Below, in pieces: positions 25,975 through 35,398 of a stretch of 64,000 nt of DNA. Origin of the DNA: Hyphomicrobium sp. Its GTDB lineage: Bacteria; Pseudomonadota; Alphaproteobacteria; Rhizobiales; Hyphomicrobiaceae. Both the position numbers and the translations under genes were made by a program. The stretch covers positions 1 to 64,000 of the forward strand of contig JAEUME010000014.1 in NCBI GenBank assembly GCA_016793445.1, read 5' to 3'. The notes under the pieces are model-generated. The model was not told where the DNA came from. It did no database searches and saw only the letters and a list, made by a program, of their open reading frames with translations. How positions within the stretch are numbered: position 1 is the first letter of the stretch; each line of letters starts with the position of its first letter.

Positions 25975-27531
25975 GTGTCGAAGGGTGCAGCAACTCAGCT
26001 TCCGATGATCGTCGGAGGGGTCCAAAAGACCACCCTCCAAATCCAGGTGTTCGAACAGATTCGGGCGATGATCATCGATGGCCGCCTGCGCGCCGGATCC
26101 CCGTTGCCGGCGACACGCGAACTCAGTGCCCAGATGGGCATTTCGCGCAACACCGCCATTCTGGCTTATGAGCGCCTCAGCGCGGAGGGCTATATCTATA
26201 CGCGCCCGCACGTCGGGACCTTCGTGGCCGCCGAGATTCCCGAGGAGACGTTCTTTACGTCCATCGGCGAGACGGAGCCCGGCGAGCACGGCCATGACCC
26301 GGCGCATGGCGCGGACTTCACCACACGGCTGATGGCTTGTTCGCGGGTGCATTCGCTGCGCAATCCACATCGCAAGCGCCTAACCGTCGATTTTTGGGTT
26401 GGCCGTCCCGATCCGGGATCTTTTCCCGTCAAGGCCTGGTCCAAGCATATCTGGAAACGTCTGCAGCGGTCTGGAACGGGTCTCACCGAATATGGCGACC
26501 CAGCCGGCTTCATTGAATTGCGCCAAGCGATCAGCGATCACCTCGGGCCCGCGCGCGGTATCATCGCCGACCCCGAGCAGATCATCATCGTCGGTGGTTG
26601 CCAGGACGGCTTCAACCTCATCAGCCGGTTGCTCATCGAGCCCGGCGATACGGTCGTCGTCGAGAACCCGTGCTACCAGGGCGCCGCCTTCGTGCTCGAA
26701 GGATTCGGCGGTGTGCTGCATCCCGTCGCGGTCGACAAGGAGGGGATCGATGTCGCGTCGCTGCCGGAAGCACCGGGCGCGCTCGTCTATGTCACGCCCT
26801 CGCATCAGTATCCGATGGGCGTCACCATGACCCTGCCGCGGCGCCTCGCGCTGCTGAGCTGGGCTAACCGCAACGACGCCTACATCATCGAGGACGACTA
26901 TGACAGCGACTTCCGCTTCACCGGTTCGCCGCTCACGGCGCTCAAAGGTCTCGATCGCGGCAACCGGGTTCTCTACATGGGGACCTTCTCGAAGTGCATG
27001 GGCCCTGGCCTGAGGCTGGGCTTCCTGGTGCTGCCGCCGCATCTTGCCGACCCGGCCCGGCGCATGAAGGCCCTCATGAACAACGGACATAGTTGGCTCG
27101 AGCAAGCCGCGATGGCGGACTTCATGCTCGAAGGCGGCTATCGCCGTCACCTGCGGCGCGTGCGTCAAATCTATCTGGAACGGCGCGATGCGCTGCTGGC
27201 GTCATTGGAGCAGCATTTCGGGCCCTGCAATGTCTCCGGCGAGGATGCCGGAATGCATCTCGTCTGGTCCATTGCCGAGGGTCTGCCGGACGCCAGCGAG
27301 ATCGAGCGCCGCGCGCTGGAAAACGGCATCGGCGTGTACGCATTCTTTTCCGGCGCCGCTTTGCATTTCGGACCCGCGCGCGCCGACCAGCGCCATCTTG
27401 TGCTCGGCTATGCGGCCCTGACGCCGCGCGAGATCAAAGCCGGAATCTCGCGGCTGGCGAGTGTGCTGCGGGCCGCGACACCCGCCGGCTCCCGCCCCCT
27501 GCGCCCGGAACAGATCGGAGGCAGGTCATGA
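25975..27531 (+). CDS. MocR-family PLP-dependent transcriptional regulator
   Basis: A 518-aa regulator with an N-terminal GntR-type winged helix (about residues 20-85, VFEQIRAMIIDGRLRAG) and a C-terminal class I aminotransferase-fold domain with the PLP lysine in GTFSKCMGPG (about residue 344) and the preceding DDYDSDFRF motif. MocR proteins use PLP or its amino-acid adducts as the signal (GabR, PdxR). It starts with GTG at 25975. The stop overlaps ccmF by 4 nt (ATGA), so it is the first gene of the cytochrome/hydroxylamine operon and probably its controller. Both it and the operon's hemA use PLP; the effector is unknown. Confidence 0.86.
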   Translation: MSKGAATQLPMIVGGVQKTTLQIQVFEQIRAMIIDGRLRAGSPLPATRELSAQMGISRNTAILAYERLSAEGYIYTRPHVGTFVAAEIPEETFFTSIGETEPGEHGHDPAHGADFTTRLMACSRVHSLRNPHRKRLTVDFWVGRPDPGSFPVKAWSKHIWKRLQRSGTGLTEYGDPAGFIELRQAISDHLGPARGIIADPEQIIIVGGCQDGFNLISRLLIEPGDTVVVENPCYQGAAFVLEGFGGVLHPVAVDKEGIDVASLPEAPGALVYVTPSHQYPMGVTMTLPRRLALLSWANRNDAYIIEDDYDSDFRFTGSPLTALKGLDRGNRVLYMGTFSKCMGPGLRLGFLVLPPHLADPARRMKALMNNGHSWLEQAAMADFMLEGGYRRHLRRVRQIYLERRDALLASLEQHFGPCNVSGEDAGMHLVWSIAEGLPDASEIERRALENGIGVYAFFSGAALHFGPARADQRHLVLGYAALTPREIKAGISRLASVLRAATPAGSRPLRPEQIGGRS

Positions 27532-29528
27532 GTGGGTCGCTGATCGAACTGGGGATGGCCGCGACTGCACTGGCGCTCGTTCTGGCCCTGTGCTGCGTGG
27601 CCTTTGCCATTGTGGGCAACCTGACTGGCAGGCCTGCGTTCGTTCATGTGGCCCGGCAGTCGCTGCTCGCCAATCTGGTGCTCGTGACGCTCGCGGTGGC
27701 GACCGTCGTCTGGTCGTTCGTCCAGAATGATTTCTCTGTGGCCTATGTGGCGCAGAACTCCAACACGCGGCTGCCGCTCATCTACCGGCTGACGGCGCTG
27801 TGGGGTGCGCACGCGGGTTCACTGCTGCTCTGGCTGTGGTTTCTCACGCTCTATTCCGCGCTGGCTGTTCTCCTGCACTGGGAGAGCCATCCCCGATCGA
27901 TGCCCCATGTCATGACGACGCTCGCGGGCGTGCAGGTGGGCTTTTTGGCCCTCATACTGTTCCTATCGAGCCCGTTCACGGAGCTTCATCCCGCGCCCGC
28001 CGAGGGGCGCGAACTCAATCCTCTCCTGCAGGACCCAGGGCTCATCATTCACCCGCCGCTGCTCTATCTCGGCTACGTCGGGTTTGTGGTTCCCTTCGCC
28101 TTCGCGATCTCGGCGCTCGTGCGCGGCAGCGCTGGCGCGGAGTGGGTCATGGCGACGCGGCGCTGGACTTTATTTGCGTGGCTCTTCCTGACGAGCGGGA
28201 TCATGCTCGGCGGTTACTGGGCCTACTACGAACTGGGCTGGGGCGGCTATTGGGCGTGGGACCCAGTAGAGAACGCGTCGCTGATGCCCTGGCTGACGGG
28301 AACCGCCCTGCTGCACTCGGTCATGGCGCAGGAGAAACGCAACCTGTTCCGGGGTTGGAACGCGTTCCTCGCCATCACGACATTTGCGCTGTCGCTCCTT
28401 GGCACGTTCCTGGTCCGCTCGGGCGTGCTGACGTCGGTTCACGCCTTCGCGGTCGACCCGACGCGCGGGGCCTATCTTCTCGTCTTCCTCGCAGTGGTGA
28501 CGCTCGGTGGGTTTGGACTCCTGGTCGCGCGGGCCGAGGCGTTGCGCTCTGAGGCGCGACTCGACGGCTCCTTGTCGCGCGAGACGAGCCTGCTCTTCAA
28601 CAATCTCTTCCTGATGGTCGCCACCGCGACGGTCTTCATCGGAACGCTCTATCCGCTCGTGATCGAGGTGGTCGCCGGAGAGCGGATCACGGTGGCGGCT
28701 CCCTACTTCAACAAGGTCGTCCTGCCGATCATGGTGGCGATCGTCATGCTGATGGCGTTGGGGCCGGTGCTGCCCTGGCGCAAATCCAGTGTTCCCAAGA
28801 TGCGCCAGCTCTTGATGGTCCCGTTTCTCGTCGGCGTCGCGGCGATCGCGCTCAGCTTCGCGTTGGGTGTGCGCGACCTCACCGCCCTGGTGGCGCTCGC
28901 CGCAATCGGCATCGTCCTGTCGAGCATTGCGCTTGACATTCGGCGTTCGGTCCGCGCGCGAATTGCCGTGTCGGGCGAGAGCTGGTGGCGCGGCTTGAGG
29001 ACACTGGCGCTGTGGAACCGGCGCCGCTACGGCGGCTTCCTCGTCCATATCGGTGTCACGCTCGTCACGTTCGGCATCGTGGCGTCGGGGCTGTTTCTGG
29101 AGACCAAGACGGTCGTGCTGGCCCCCGGCGACCGCTTCGAGATCGGCGGCTACGCGCTCCGGTTCGACGGTGTCGTGCCGGTAGAGGGCCCCAACTGGGC
29201 GGCGCGCCAGGCCAATCTTGACGTGAGCTACGGCGCGACGCCTCTCGGTGTGTTCGCGCCTCAGCGCCGGAACTATCCCAGGGGCGAGATGACGACGACG
29301 GAGTCGGCCATCCTGTCCACGGTGTCGGGCGATCTCTATCTCGTCATCGGTGAGGAACTCGCGGGCAACCGGGCCTCGATCCGCGCCTACTACATCCCTC
29401 TGGTGAACTGGATCTGGGCCGGATGGATCGTCATGATCCTGGGCTCGCTCTTCGCCTTGTCCCAGTCGCGCGTCGAGGCGCCGGCCGCGCGGCGGGCGGG
29501 TGGCACGGCCATGGCGGTGAGACCATGA
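27528..29528 (+). CDS. ccmF: Cytochrome c haem lyase subunit CcmF
   Basis: A 666-aa polytopic membrane protein of the CcmF/CycK family. It carries the WWD-type signature (GGYWAYYELGWGGYWAWDPVENAS, about residues 225-248 here in parts) and about fifteen hydrophobic helices. It forms the haem lyase with CcmH and CcmI that attaches haem to CxxCH motifs. The start at 27528 has GGAGG upstream and overlaps the MocR gene by 4 nt. It starts a ccmF-G-H-I order in which ccmE comes later, after hemA. ccmABCD genes are not in the window. Confidence 0.93.
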   Translation: MSGSLIELGMAATALALVLALCCVAFAIVGNLTGRPAFVHVARQSLLANLVLVTLAVATVVWSFVQNDFSVAYVAQNSNTRLPLIYRLTALWGAHAGSLLLWLWFLTLYSALAVLLHWESHPRSMPHVMTTLAGVQVGFLALILFLSSPFTELHPAPAEGRELNPLLQDPGLIIHPPLLYLGYVGFVVPFAFAISALVRGSAGAEWVMATRRWTLFAWLFLTSGIMLGGYWAYYELGWGGYWAWDPVENASLMPWLTGTALLHSVMAQEKRNLFRGWNAFLAITTFALSLLGTFLVRSGVLTSVHAFAVDPTRGAYLLVFLAVVTLGGFGLLVARAEALRSEARLDGSLSRETSLLFNNLFLMVATATVFIGTLYPLVIEVVAGERITVAAPYFNKVVLPIMVAIVMLMALGPVLPWRKSSVPKMRQLLMVPFLVGVAAIALSFALGVRDLTALVALAAIGIVLSSIALDIRRSVRARIAVSGESWWRGLRTLALWNRRRYGGFLVHIGVTLVTFGIVASGLFLETKTVVLAPGDRFEIGGYALRFDGVVPVEGPNWAARQANLDVSYGATPLGVFAPQRRNYPRGEMTTTESAILSTVSGDLYLVIGEELAGNRASIRAYYIPLVNWIWAGWIVMILGSLFALSQSRVEAPAARRAGGTAMAVRP

Positions 29529-30094
29529 CGACGGAAGCCGAAAAACGTGTGCTGTTACCCGCGCGGGCCTGGTGGAAGCCTGCGCTGATCGCCGCGTTGC
29601 TTGCACTCCTCGTCCTGTTCGCGTTCGGCCTGCGGCGCGACGCGTCGTTCATGCCGTCCGCCCGTGTCGGGCGCCTGCTTCCCGATTTCTCTCTGGCCGC
29701 GCTCGAGGGTGAGGCGACGATCAAGAGCGCAAGTGTCGTTGGAACCCCGCATATCATCAATTTCTGGGCCTCTTGGTGCGGCGCCTGCCGCGAGGAGCAT
29801 GCGGTTCTCGTCGGGCTCGGTGAGCGCTTCGCCAAGGATCCGAGCGTCCGCATGCTCGGCATCAACTACCGCGATACGCGCGCCAATGCCGGGCAGTTCC
29901 TGAAGAAGATGGGCGCGTTTCCTTATCCTTCGGCCGTCGATCCCGACGCGCGCACGGGCGTGGATTTCGGCGTTTTCGGGCTGCCCGAGACATTCTTCAT
30001 CGATGCCGGCGGCATCGTGCGCGCCAGGCATATCGGACCGCTCACGCCTACTGCGGCCGAGACGTATCTCGCGTTGATTGGAGCGGGCCGATGA
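29525..30094 (+). CDS. ccmG: Periplasmic thiol-disulfide oxidoreductase CcmG/DsbE
   Basis: A 189-aa membrane-anchored thioredoxin-like protein. One N-terminal helix (about residues 18-36) is followed by a thioredoxin fold with a WCGAC redox motif and the cis-proline loop GLPETFFID. It reduces apocytochrome cysteines so haem can be attached. It overlaps ccmF by 4 nt and is followed by ccmH. Family match is clear. Confidence 0.92.
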   Translation: MTTEAEKRVLLPARAWWKPALIAALLALLVLFAFGLRRDASFMPSARVGRLLPDFSLAALEGEATIKSASVVGTPHIINFWASWCGACREEHAVLVGLGERFAKDPSVRMLGINYRDTRANAGQFLKKMGAFPYPSAVDPDARTGVDFGVFGLPETFFIDAGGIVRARHIGPLTPTAAETYLALIGAGR

Positions 30095-30555
30095 TCTGGA
30101 GAGCGATCGTTCTTGGCTTCGTGATGCTGCTCGGCATTTCTTTAGGCATGGCGGGCGACGCGCCGCTGCAGCAGGAGGACCCGCTCGAGCCGCGCCTGAA
30201 GAGCATCGCGGTGCAATTGCGCTGCCCCGTGTGCCAAGGCGAGACGATCTACGATTCCCACTCTTCCGTGGCCTCGCAAATGAAGGCGCTGATCAAGGAG
30301 AAGATCGCTGAAGGCCGCAGCGACGCGGAAATCATCTCCTTCTTTGTCGAGCGTTATGGCGAGTTCGTTCTCATGGAGCCTGCCCGGCGCGGCGCTGCAC
30401 TCCTCATCTGGCTCTTTCCGGGGCTGGCGCTCTTTGCCGGATCGGCTGCGGCCCTTCTCGTGCTCCATCGCAGGAAAAGCCTTCTCGGGCCCGCAACGGC
30501 GGCGGGCACGGACACCGGCGAACTCATCGCCCGCATCGAGCGACTGGAACCATGA
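30091..30555 (+). CDS. ccmH: Cytochrome c maturation protein CcmH (CycL-like)
   Basis: A 154-aa protein with a signal/anchor, the signature LRCPVCQGET at about residues 45-54 and a C-terminal membrane helix (about 103-125). It is the short, CycL-type CcmH that presents reduced apocytochrome to CcmF. It overlaps ccmG and ccmI by 4 nt each, so translation is likely coupled. Confidence 0.92.
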   Translation: MIWRAIVLGFVMLLGISLGMAGDAPLQQEDPLEPRLKSIAVQLRCPVCQGETIYDSHSSVASQMKALIKEKIAEGRSDAEIISFFVERYGEFVLMEPARRGAALLIWLFPGLALFAGSAAALLVLHRRKSLLGPATAAGTDTGELIARIERLEP

Positions 30556-31592
30556 GCATCCTGATCGCCATCCTTCTCTTGTGTGCAGTGGCCGCCGTCT
30601 GGACGGCCTATCCGCTGCTGAGCGCGGAGTCGGATCTCGATCGCGGCGATGGGCTGGAGGCGGAAGGCCGTCTGGCGGCCTGGACGCAAGAGAAGGATCG
30701 CCTCGTCGCCGAGATGGTTGCGCTGGATGTGGCCTTGTCCGAAGGACGCATCGCTAAGGAAGATTACGATGTGCAAAGGAGCCTGGTCATGAGTGAAGCC
30801 GAGAAAGCCGCAACGCACCTTGGCAAGCTGCGGGCCGGCAGCGGCGCGCGTCCCTCCCCGTCGCGGACCTATCCGCACGTGGCGCTCGGGCTTGCCCTGG
30901 CCGTGATCGTCAGCGGCTCGGCGCTGGCGATCTTCCTCAATGGCCATGACCTGAGAACCGACGCCAATCCACACGCCGACGGCAGCATTCCCCTGCCGGC
31001 GAACGCAACGGCCGCAGGGACGGGCGCGCCACCCGTTCCCGCTGGCGGCCGCGACGGCGCGCCGCCCATGCATGCCGACGGAACACCGGATGTCGGGGCA
31101 ATGGTCTCGCGGCTTGAGGAGCGCGTCAAAGGCCCCGGCGCTACCATCGACGATGTGATCATGCTGGCGCGCAGCTATCGCGTTCTGGAGCGTGAGGAGG
31201 AATCGCTTGCCCTCTATCGCAGGGCGCAGACCATGGCGCCCCAGGACGAGGGCCTGAAGCTCGTCCTCGCGTCCGCACTCATCAGGTCCGAGAGCGACGC
31301 CAACCGGGGCGAGGGCGAGAAGCTCGTCGACGGCATCCTGCAGACCGAGCCCAAGAAGCCCGAGGCCCTGTGGTTGAAGAGCCTTGGCCTCATCCATCGC
31401 CATGAGATCGCGCAGGCACGCCAGATCCTTACCGAACTCGACGGCCTAGTGAGCGCCAACGCGGACGCGAAGAACGCCGTGTCCGAGCTTCTGAAAAGTC
31501 TGGCGGCGACCCCGCCGGCACCAGCAGGCGCCGATACCGCCGCGCCAGTACCCAAGGCCTCGGAGGCCGGCAGCGCCGGTGACGTGAAATGA
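30552..31592 (+). CDS. ccmI: Cytochrome c maturation protein CcmI (CycH-like)
   Basis: A 346-aa protein with an N-terminal membrane helix, a second helix near residues 110-130 and a C-terminal TPR-like domain (about 185-320). CcmI holds the C-terminal part of apocytochromes for the haem lyase. A Pro/Ala-rich linker (residues ~150-180) and an Ala/Pro-rich tail are present. The gene sits between ccmH and hemA, overlapping both by 4 nt. Confidence 0.88.
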   Translation: MSILIAILLLCAVAAVWTAYPLLSAESDLDRGDGLEAEGRLAAWTQEKDRLVAEMVALDVALSEGRIAKEDYDVQRSLVMSEAEKAATHLGKLRAGSGARPSPSRTYPHVALGLALAVIVSGSALAIFLNGHDLRTDANPHADGSIPLPANATAAGTGAPPVPAGGRDGAPPMHADGTPDVGAMVSRLEERVKGPGATIDDVIMLARSYRVLEREEESLALYRRAQTMAPQDEGLKLVLASALIRSESDANRGEGEKLVDGILQTEPKKPEALWLKSLGLIHRHEIAQARQILTELDGLVSANADAKNAVSELLKSLAATPPAPAGADTAAPVPKASEAGSAGDVK

Positions 31593-32887
31593 TGAAAATG
31601 CAATCTCTCGCGAGCGGACTGCCACGGCTTGATCCGCCTCATCCGGCGGCGCCCTGTAAGTGGTGCAGCGGACTGCCCGATTACGAGCGCCAGTTCGACT
31701 TCCACATCGGCGAACTGAAACTCGAAGGCCGCTACCGGTACTTTCATGCCAACGACCGCATCGCCGGGCGCTTTCCCCGTTCACGTCTTTCGCGCGACGG
31801 CAAGGGCTCGCAGATCACGGTCTGGTGCTCGAACGACTATCTGGGCATGGGACAGCATCCCTCCGTGATTGCAGCTATGCAAGACGCGCTCGCCTCTGTG
31901 GGTGCGGGCTCGGGGGGAACCCGCAACATCTCCGGCACCACCCATTATCACGAGGCGCTCGAAGCGGAGATCGCCGATCTCCATGACAAGGAGGCGGCGC
32001 TGCTTTTCACGTCGGCGTTCGTTGCCAACGACGCCACGCTCTCGACGTTGCAGAAGCTTATTCCCGGGCTCGTCGTGTTCTCGGATGCCAGCAATCACGC
32101 CTCCATGATCGAGGGCATCCGGCGCGGCGGCGGCGTCAAACACGTCTTCCGGCACAATGATCTTGGGCATCTGGAAGACCTGCTCGCAGCCTGCCCGATC
32201 TCGGCGCCCAAGCTGATCGTGTTCGAAAGCCTCTACTCCATGGACGGCGACATCGCGCCCATTGCCGAGATCTGCGATCTGGCCCGCCGCTATCATGCCT
32301 TGACCTATCTCGATGAGGTTCATGCCGTTGGGCTTTACGGCCCTCGCGGCGGCGGCATCTCCGAAAGGGAGGGCGTGCGGGGCCGCATCGACATCATCAA
32401 CGGTACCCTGGCCAAGGCCTATGGCGTCATGGGCGGCTACATTGCCGCGCGCAGCAATATCTGCGACGCCATCCGCTCGTATGCGCCGGGCTTCATCTTC
32501 ACGACGTCGCTTGCTCCGGTCCTCGCCGCAGGCGCGCGTGCTGCCATCGCCCATCTGAAGCACAGCGACGAGGAGCGCACGCTTCAGCAGGCCCGGACCC
32601 GCCGCTTGAAGTTGGGACTGCGGGATGCGGGCATTCCCTTCATCGACGCACCCTCGCACATCGTTCCGGTGGTGATCGGCGATCCTGTCCAGTGCAAGGC
32701 CGCGAGCGACTATCTCCTCGAGGCGCACGGCCTCTACATCCAGCCGATCAACTTTCCGACCGTGCCGCGAGGCTCGGAGCGCCTGCGCATTACGCCTGGG
32801 CCATGTCATTGCGAGGCGATGGTCGACGGGCTCGTCGCAGCGCTCTGCGATACCTGGGCAGACCTCGGCCTTACTTTCGCAGAGTGA
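31589..32887 (+). CDS. hemA: 5-aminolevulinate synthase (ALAS)
   Basis: A 432-aa PLP enzyme of the alpha-oxoamine synthase family. It makes 5-aminolevulinate from glycine and succinyl-CoA, the first step of haem synthesis in alphaproteobacteria. It shows [21 protein letters not shown] (PLP aspartate) and the PLP lysine in [11 protein letters not shown]. About 40 residues precede the core, including a CKWC motif not typical of housekeeping ALAS, which may be regulatory. Placement between ccmI and ccmE in a cytochrome operon with an octaheme enzyme suggests a dedicated haem supply; probably a second ALAS copy in the genome. Confidence 0.92.
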   Translation: MMKMQSLASGLPRLDPPHPAAPCKWCSGLPDYERQFDFHIGELKLEGRYRYFHANDRIAGRFPRSRLSRDGKGSQITVWCSNDYLGMGQHPSVIAAMQDALASVGAGSGGTRNISGTTHYHEALEAEIADLHDKEAALLFTSAFVANDATLSTLQKLIPGLVVFSDASNHASMIEGIRRGGGVKHVFRHNDLGHLEDLLAACPISAPKLIVFESLYSMDGDIAPIAEICDLARRYHALTYLDEVHAVGLYGPRGGGISEREGVRGRIDIINGTLAKAYGVMGGYIAARSNICDAIRSYAPGFIFTTSLAPVLAAGARAAIAHLKHSDEERTLQQARTRRLKLGLRDAGIPFIDAPSHIVPVVIGDPVQCKAASDYLLEAHGLYIQPINFPTVPRGSERLRITPGPCHCEAMVDGLVAALCDTWADLGLTFAE

Positions 32888-32898
32888 GGATGCGGCCC

Positions 32899-33321
32899 AT
32901 GACCAGAAAGAAAAAGCGGGCGATCATCATCGCCACCGCGGTGGCGATCCTCAATCTGGCGGGTATCCTCGTTGTCCGGGCGATGCGCGAGAACGTTGTC
33001 TTCTTCCATACTCCGAGCGACATCGCGGAGGGGCGGATCATTGCGGGCGCGCGCACGCGCGTCGGCGGGCTCGTGGAGCGCGACAGCGTCGTTCGCCAGC
33101 CGAACGGGCTCGATATCGCGTTCCGCATCACGGATGGCCGCAACGCAATCGACGTCAACTATCAGGGAATTCTGCCTGATCTCTTCCGCGAGGAGCAGGG
33201 CGTCGTTGCCGAGGGCAGCATCGAGAACGGCGCGTTTCGCGCGGCCACGATTCTGGCCAAGCACGACGAGAACTACATGCCGCGCGAGGTCGCCGATGCC
33301 CTGAAGAAGGGCGCGCCCTGA
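32899..33321 (+). CDS. ccmE: Haem chaperone CcmE (CycJ)
   Basis: A 140-aa protein with one N-terminal membrane helix (about residues 9-29) and a periplasmic OB-fold. The haem-binding HDENY motif (H at about residue 125) is present. CcmE receives haem from CcmC and passes it to CcmF. The start could be 32890 or 32899; the latter gives the usual MTRKKKR beginning. It is separated from its usual neighbours (ccmF) by hemA and is followed by haoA. Confidence 0.9.
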   Translation: MTRKKKRAIIIATAVAILNLAGILVVRAMRENVVFFHTPSDIAEGRIIAGARTRVGGLVERDSVVRQPNGLDIAFRITDGRNAIDVNYQGILPDLFREEQGVVAEGSIENGAFRAATILAKHDENYMPREVADALKKGAP

Positions 33322-33554
33322 GAGCGCCGCTTCTCGACTCCCTGACACGGGTGCTGAACACGTGTTGCGCCGCACGGGGATTGGCCGTCGCTCCGCAGGC
33401 GGGCGGTGAAGCTGCGATCCGCGCACTGCAAGAGGCGTGGTGCCATATCAGAGCTGGGCACTGGTACTTCCCCATCCCCGGCACTTCGTCATTCATGTGA
33501 AGAACGGGACTCCCTCGCCGGCGTCCCTGGCACAAGATTGTGGGAGGCATCTCG

Positions 33555-35273
33555 ATGAGGGATCTTATCAAGAGGGCTCGCTGGAGCCAGGCCACGGCCG
33601 CGATCGCTATCCTCGTGGCAGCCCTCGGGATGGCAATTCCTGCTGGACCCGTCCGCAGCGAGATTCCCGAGGAGACGTTCAAGGCGCTCGGTCTCGACAA
33701 GTCCGCCTCCCCCAAAGAACTCTACGAAGCGTTGAGCAAGCGCTACAACGATCCGGCCCAAGGGGCGGGACCGGGATCGCTGTCGAAGTTCTGGGAACCG
33801 ATCCCGATCACCAAGTATCTCAATCCGCGCGATTTCTACGAGCCGCCTCAGAGCGTCGATGTGGAGGCGACCCGTACCCAATGCGTCGAATGCCATACCA
33901 GCACGACGCCTGGCTGGGTTCATAGCTGGCAGAAGAGCGTCCACGGCAACCTGGACGAGATCCGCACTCTGCCCGACAGCGACTCGCGCGCTTACAAGAA
34001 GGCTATGATCGTCGAGGTGGAAGGCAACCTGCGGTCGATGGGCGTGCTCGGAGAAGGCGAGGCCCTCAAGGAAGTAGGCTGCATCGACTGCCACATCGGC
34101 GTCAACAAGACCAAGGGTCAGCACAAGACCGAACTCAAGATGCCGGACGCGGCCGCGTGCGGGCAGTGCCATGTCAAGCAGTTCGGCGAGCGGGAATCAG
34201 AGCGCGATACGCAGACCTGGCCGCAAGACCAATGGCCAGCGGGCCGCCCCTCGCACGCCTTGTCGTACAAGGCTAATGTCGAGACGGCAATCTGGGCCGC
34301 CATGGAGCAGCGCGAGGTGGCGGAGGGCTGCACGTTCTGCCACACGTTGCAGAACACCTGCAACAGCTGCCACACGAGGCACGAGTTCTCCGCGGTCGAG
34401 GCCCGCAAGCCGCAGGTCTGCGCCATGTGCCACAACGGCGTCGATCATAACGAGTACGAAGGCTACATGTACTCCAAGCACGGTACGGTCTATCAGGCCC
34501 GTGGCGACACATGGGACTGGAACGCGCAGTTGGCCGACGCCATGGACAAGGGCGGCATGAACGCTCCGACCTGCCAGTTCTGCCACATGGAATATCAAGG
34601 CAGGTTCACCCACAACCTCGTGCGCAAGGTCCGCTGGGGCTTCGAGCCGACGACGAAGATCGCCGAGAATCTGAGCCATCCCTGGTTCGAGCAGCGCAAA
34701 GAAGCCTGGGTCGGCACCTGCACGAACTGCCATTCCGAACGGTTCTCGCGCTCCTATCTGGAGTTCATCGACAAGGGGACGATCGATGGCATCAAAGTGA
34801 CCGAGGATGCCAAGGTGGTGCTGACCAAGCTCTACGAGGATGGACTGCTGCCTGGCCAGAAGACCAACAGGCCGACAGTGCCGGAACCGGAAAAGGAAAA
34901 TGGTCCGGGTAATTTCTTCAACCTGTTCTGGCACAAGGGCAACAACCCGACGGTCGTCGAGTATGAGTTCGCGGAGATGTGGGAACATCACAAGATCAAG
35001 CACTTCAAGGGTCTCGCCCACATGAATCCGGGTGGCTACACCTACTCGGAAGGCTGGTCGCAGCTCATCAAGAGTGCCGTTCGCATCAACGACGAGAGCA
35101 CCCGGCTGCGTGACGTGGCCGAGCTCAGGTCGAAGGTCGAAAAGCTGCAGCCGCCCGAAAAGCGTGGCGACATCCTGGACCTGCGCACTCCGGCCCAGAA
35201 GGCAGCTCTCGGCGGCCTGGGTGGCCTCCTTCTCCTGGCTGGCCTCGGGCTGTATCTCAGGCAACGCCGGTAG
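33555..35273 (+). CDS. haoA: Hydroxylamine oxidoreductase (octahaem HAO)
   Basis: A 572-aa periplasmic octahaem cytochrome. Eight CxxCH motifs are present: CVECH, CIDCH, CGQCH, CTFCH, CNSCH, CAMCH, CQFCH and CTNCH. A Sec signal peptide (about residues 1-35) and a C-terminal membrane anchor (about 548-568) frame the protein. The region HMNPGGYTYSEGW (Y495/Y497) corresponds in position to the tyrosine that crosslinks the catalytic P460 haem in nitrifier HAO. It oxidises hydroxylamine to nitric oxide or nitrite. The ATG at 33555 has GGAGG 7 nt upstream. The downstream haoB supports the assignment. Confidence 0.93.
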   Translation: MRDLIKRARWSQATAAIAILVAALGMAIPAGPVRSEIPEETFKALGLDKSASPKELYEALSKRYNDPAQGAGPGSLSKFWEPIPITKYLNPRDFYEPPQSVDVEATRTQCVECHTSTTPGWVHSWQKSVHGNLDEIRTLPDSDSRAYKKAMIVEVEGNLRSMGVLGEGEALKEVGCIDCHIGVNKTKGQHKTELKMPDAAACGQCHVKQFGERESERDTQTWPQDQWPAGRPSHALSYKANVETAIWAAMEQREVAEGCTFCHTLQNTCNSCHTRHEFSAVEARKPQVCAMCHNGVDHNEYEGYMYSKHGTVYQARGDTWDWNAQLADAMDKGGMNAPTCQFCHMEYQGRFTHNLVRKVRWGFEPTTKIAENLSHPWFEQRKEAWVGTCTNCHSERFSRSYLEFIDKGTIDGIKVTEDAKVVLTKLYEDGLLPGQKTNRPTVPEPEKENGPGNFFNLFWHKGNNPTVVEYEFAEMWEHHKIKHFKGLAHMNPGGYTYSEGWSQLIKSAVRINDESTRLRDVAELRSKVEKLQPPEKRGDILDLRTPAQKAALGGLGGLLLLAGLGLYLRQRR

Positions 35274-35280
35274 GAGAAGG

Positions 35281-35312
35281 GTGTGAACGCCGTCCGGCGA
35301 CGGCGTTCACAC
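35281..35312. terminator. Strong hairpin between haoA and haoB
   Basis: A perfect 14-bp stem (35281-35294 with 35299-35312) and a CGGC loop begin 7 nt after the haoA stop. There is no T-run, so it could be an attenuator or RNA-stabilising element that sets haoB below haoA expression, rather than a full terminator. Confidence 0.7.
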
Positions 35313-35398
35313 GAGGCGGGTCAAGGCCTCACTGGATCCGGGCAGCCGTGACGTCACGCGCTGCTTGATCTCGTTTTTATGCAGAGGTGGGAATCGAC

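Noticed and set aside
28170..29606. 478-aa open frame on the minus strand opposite ccmF
   Set aside because: Its Arg/His/Gln-rich composition is typical of a GC-rich shadow, and ccmF on the other strand is a clear family member.
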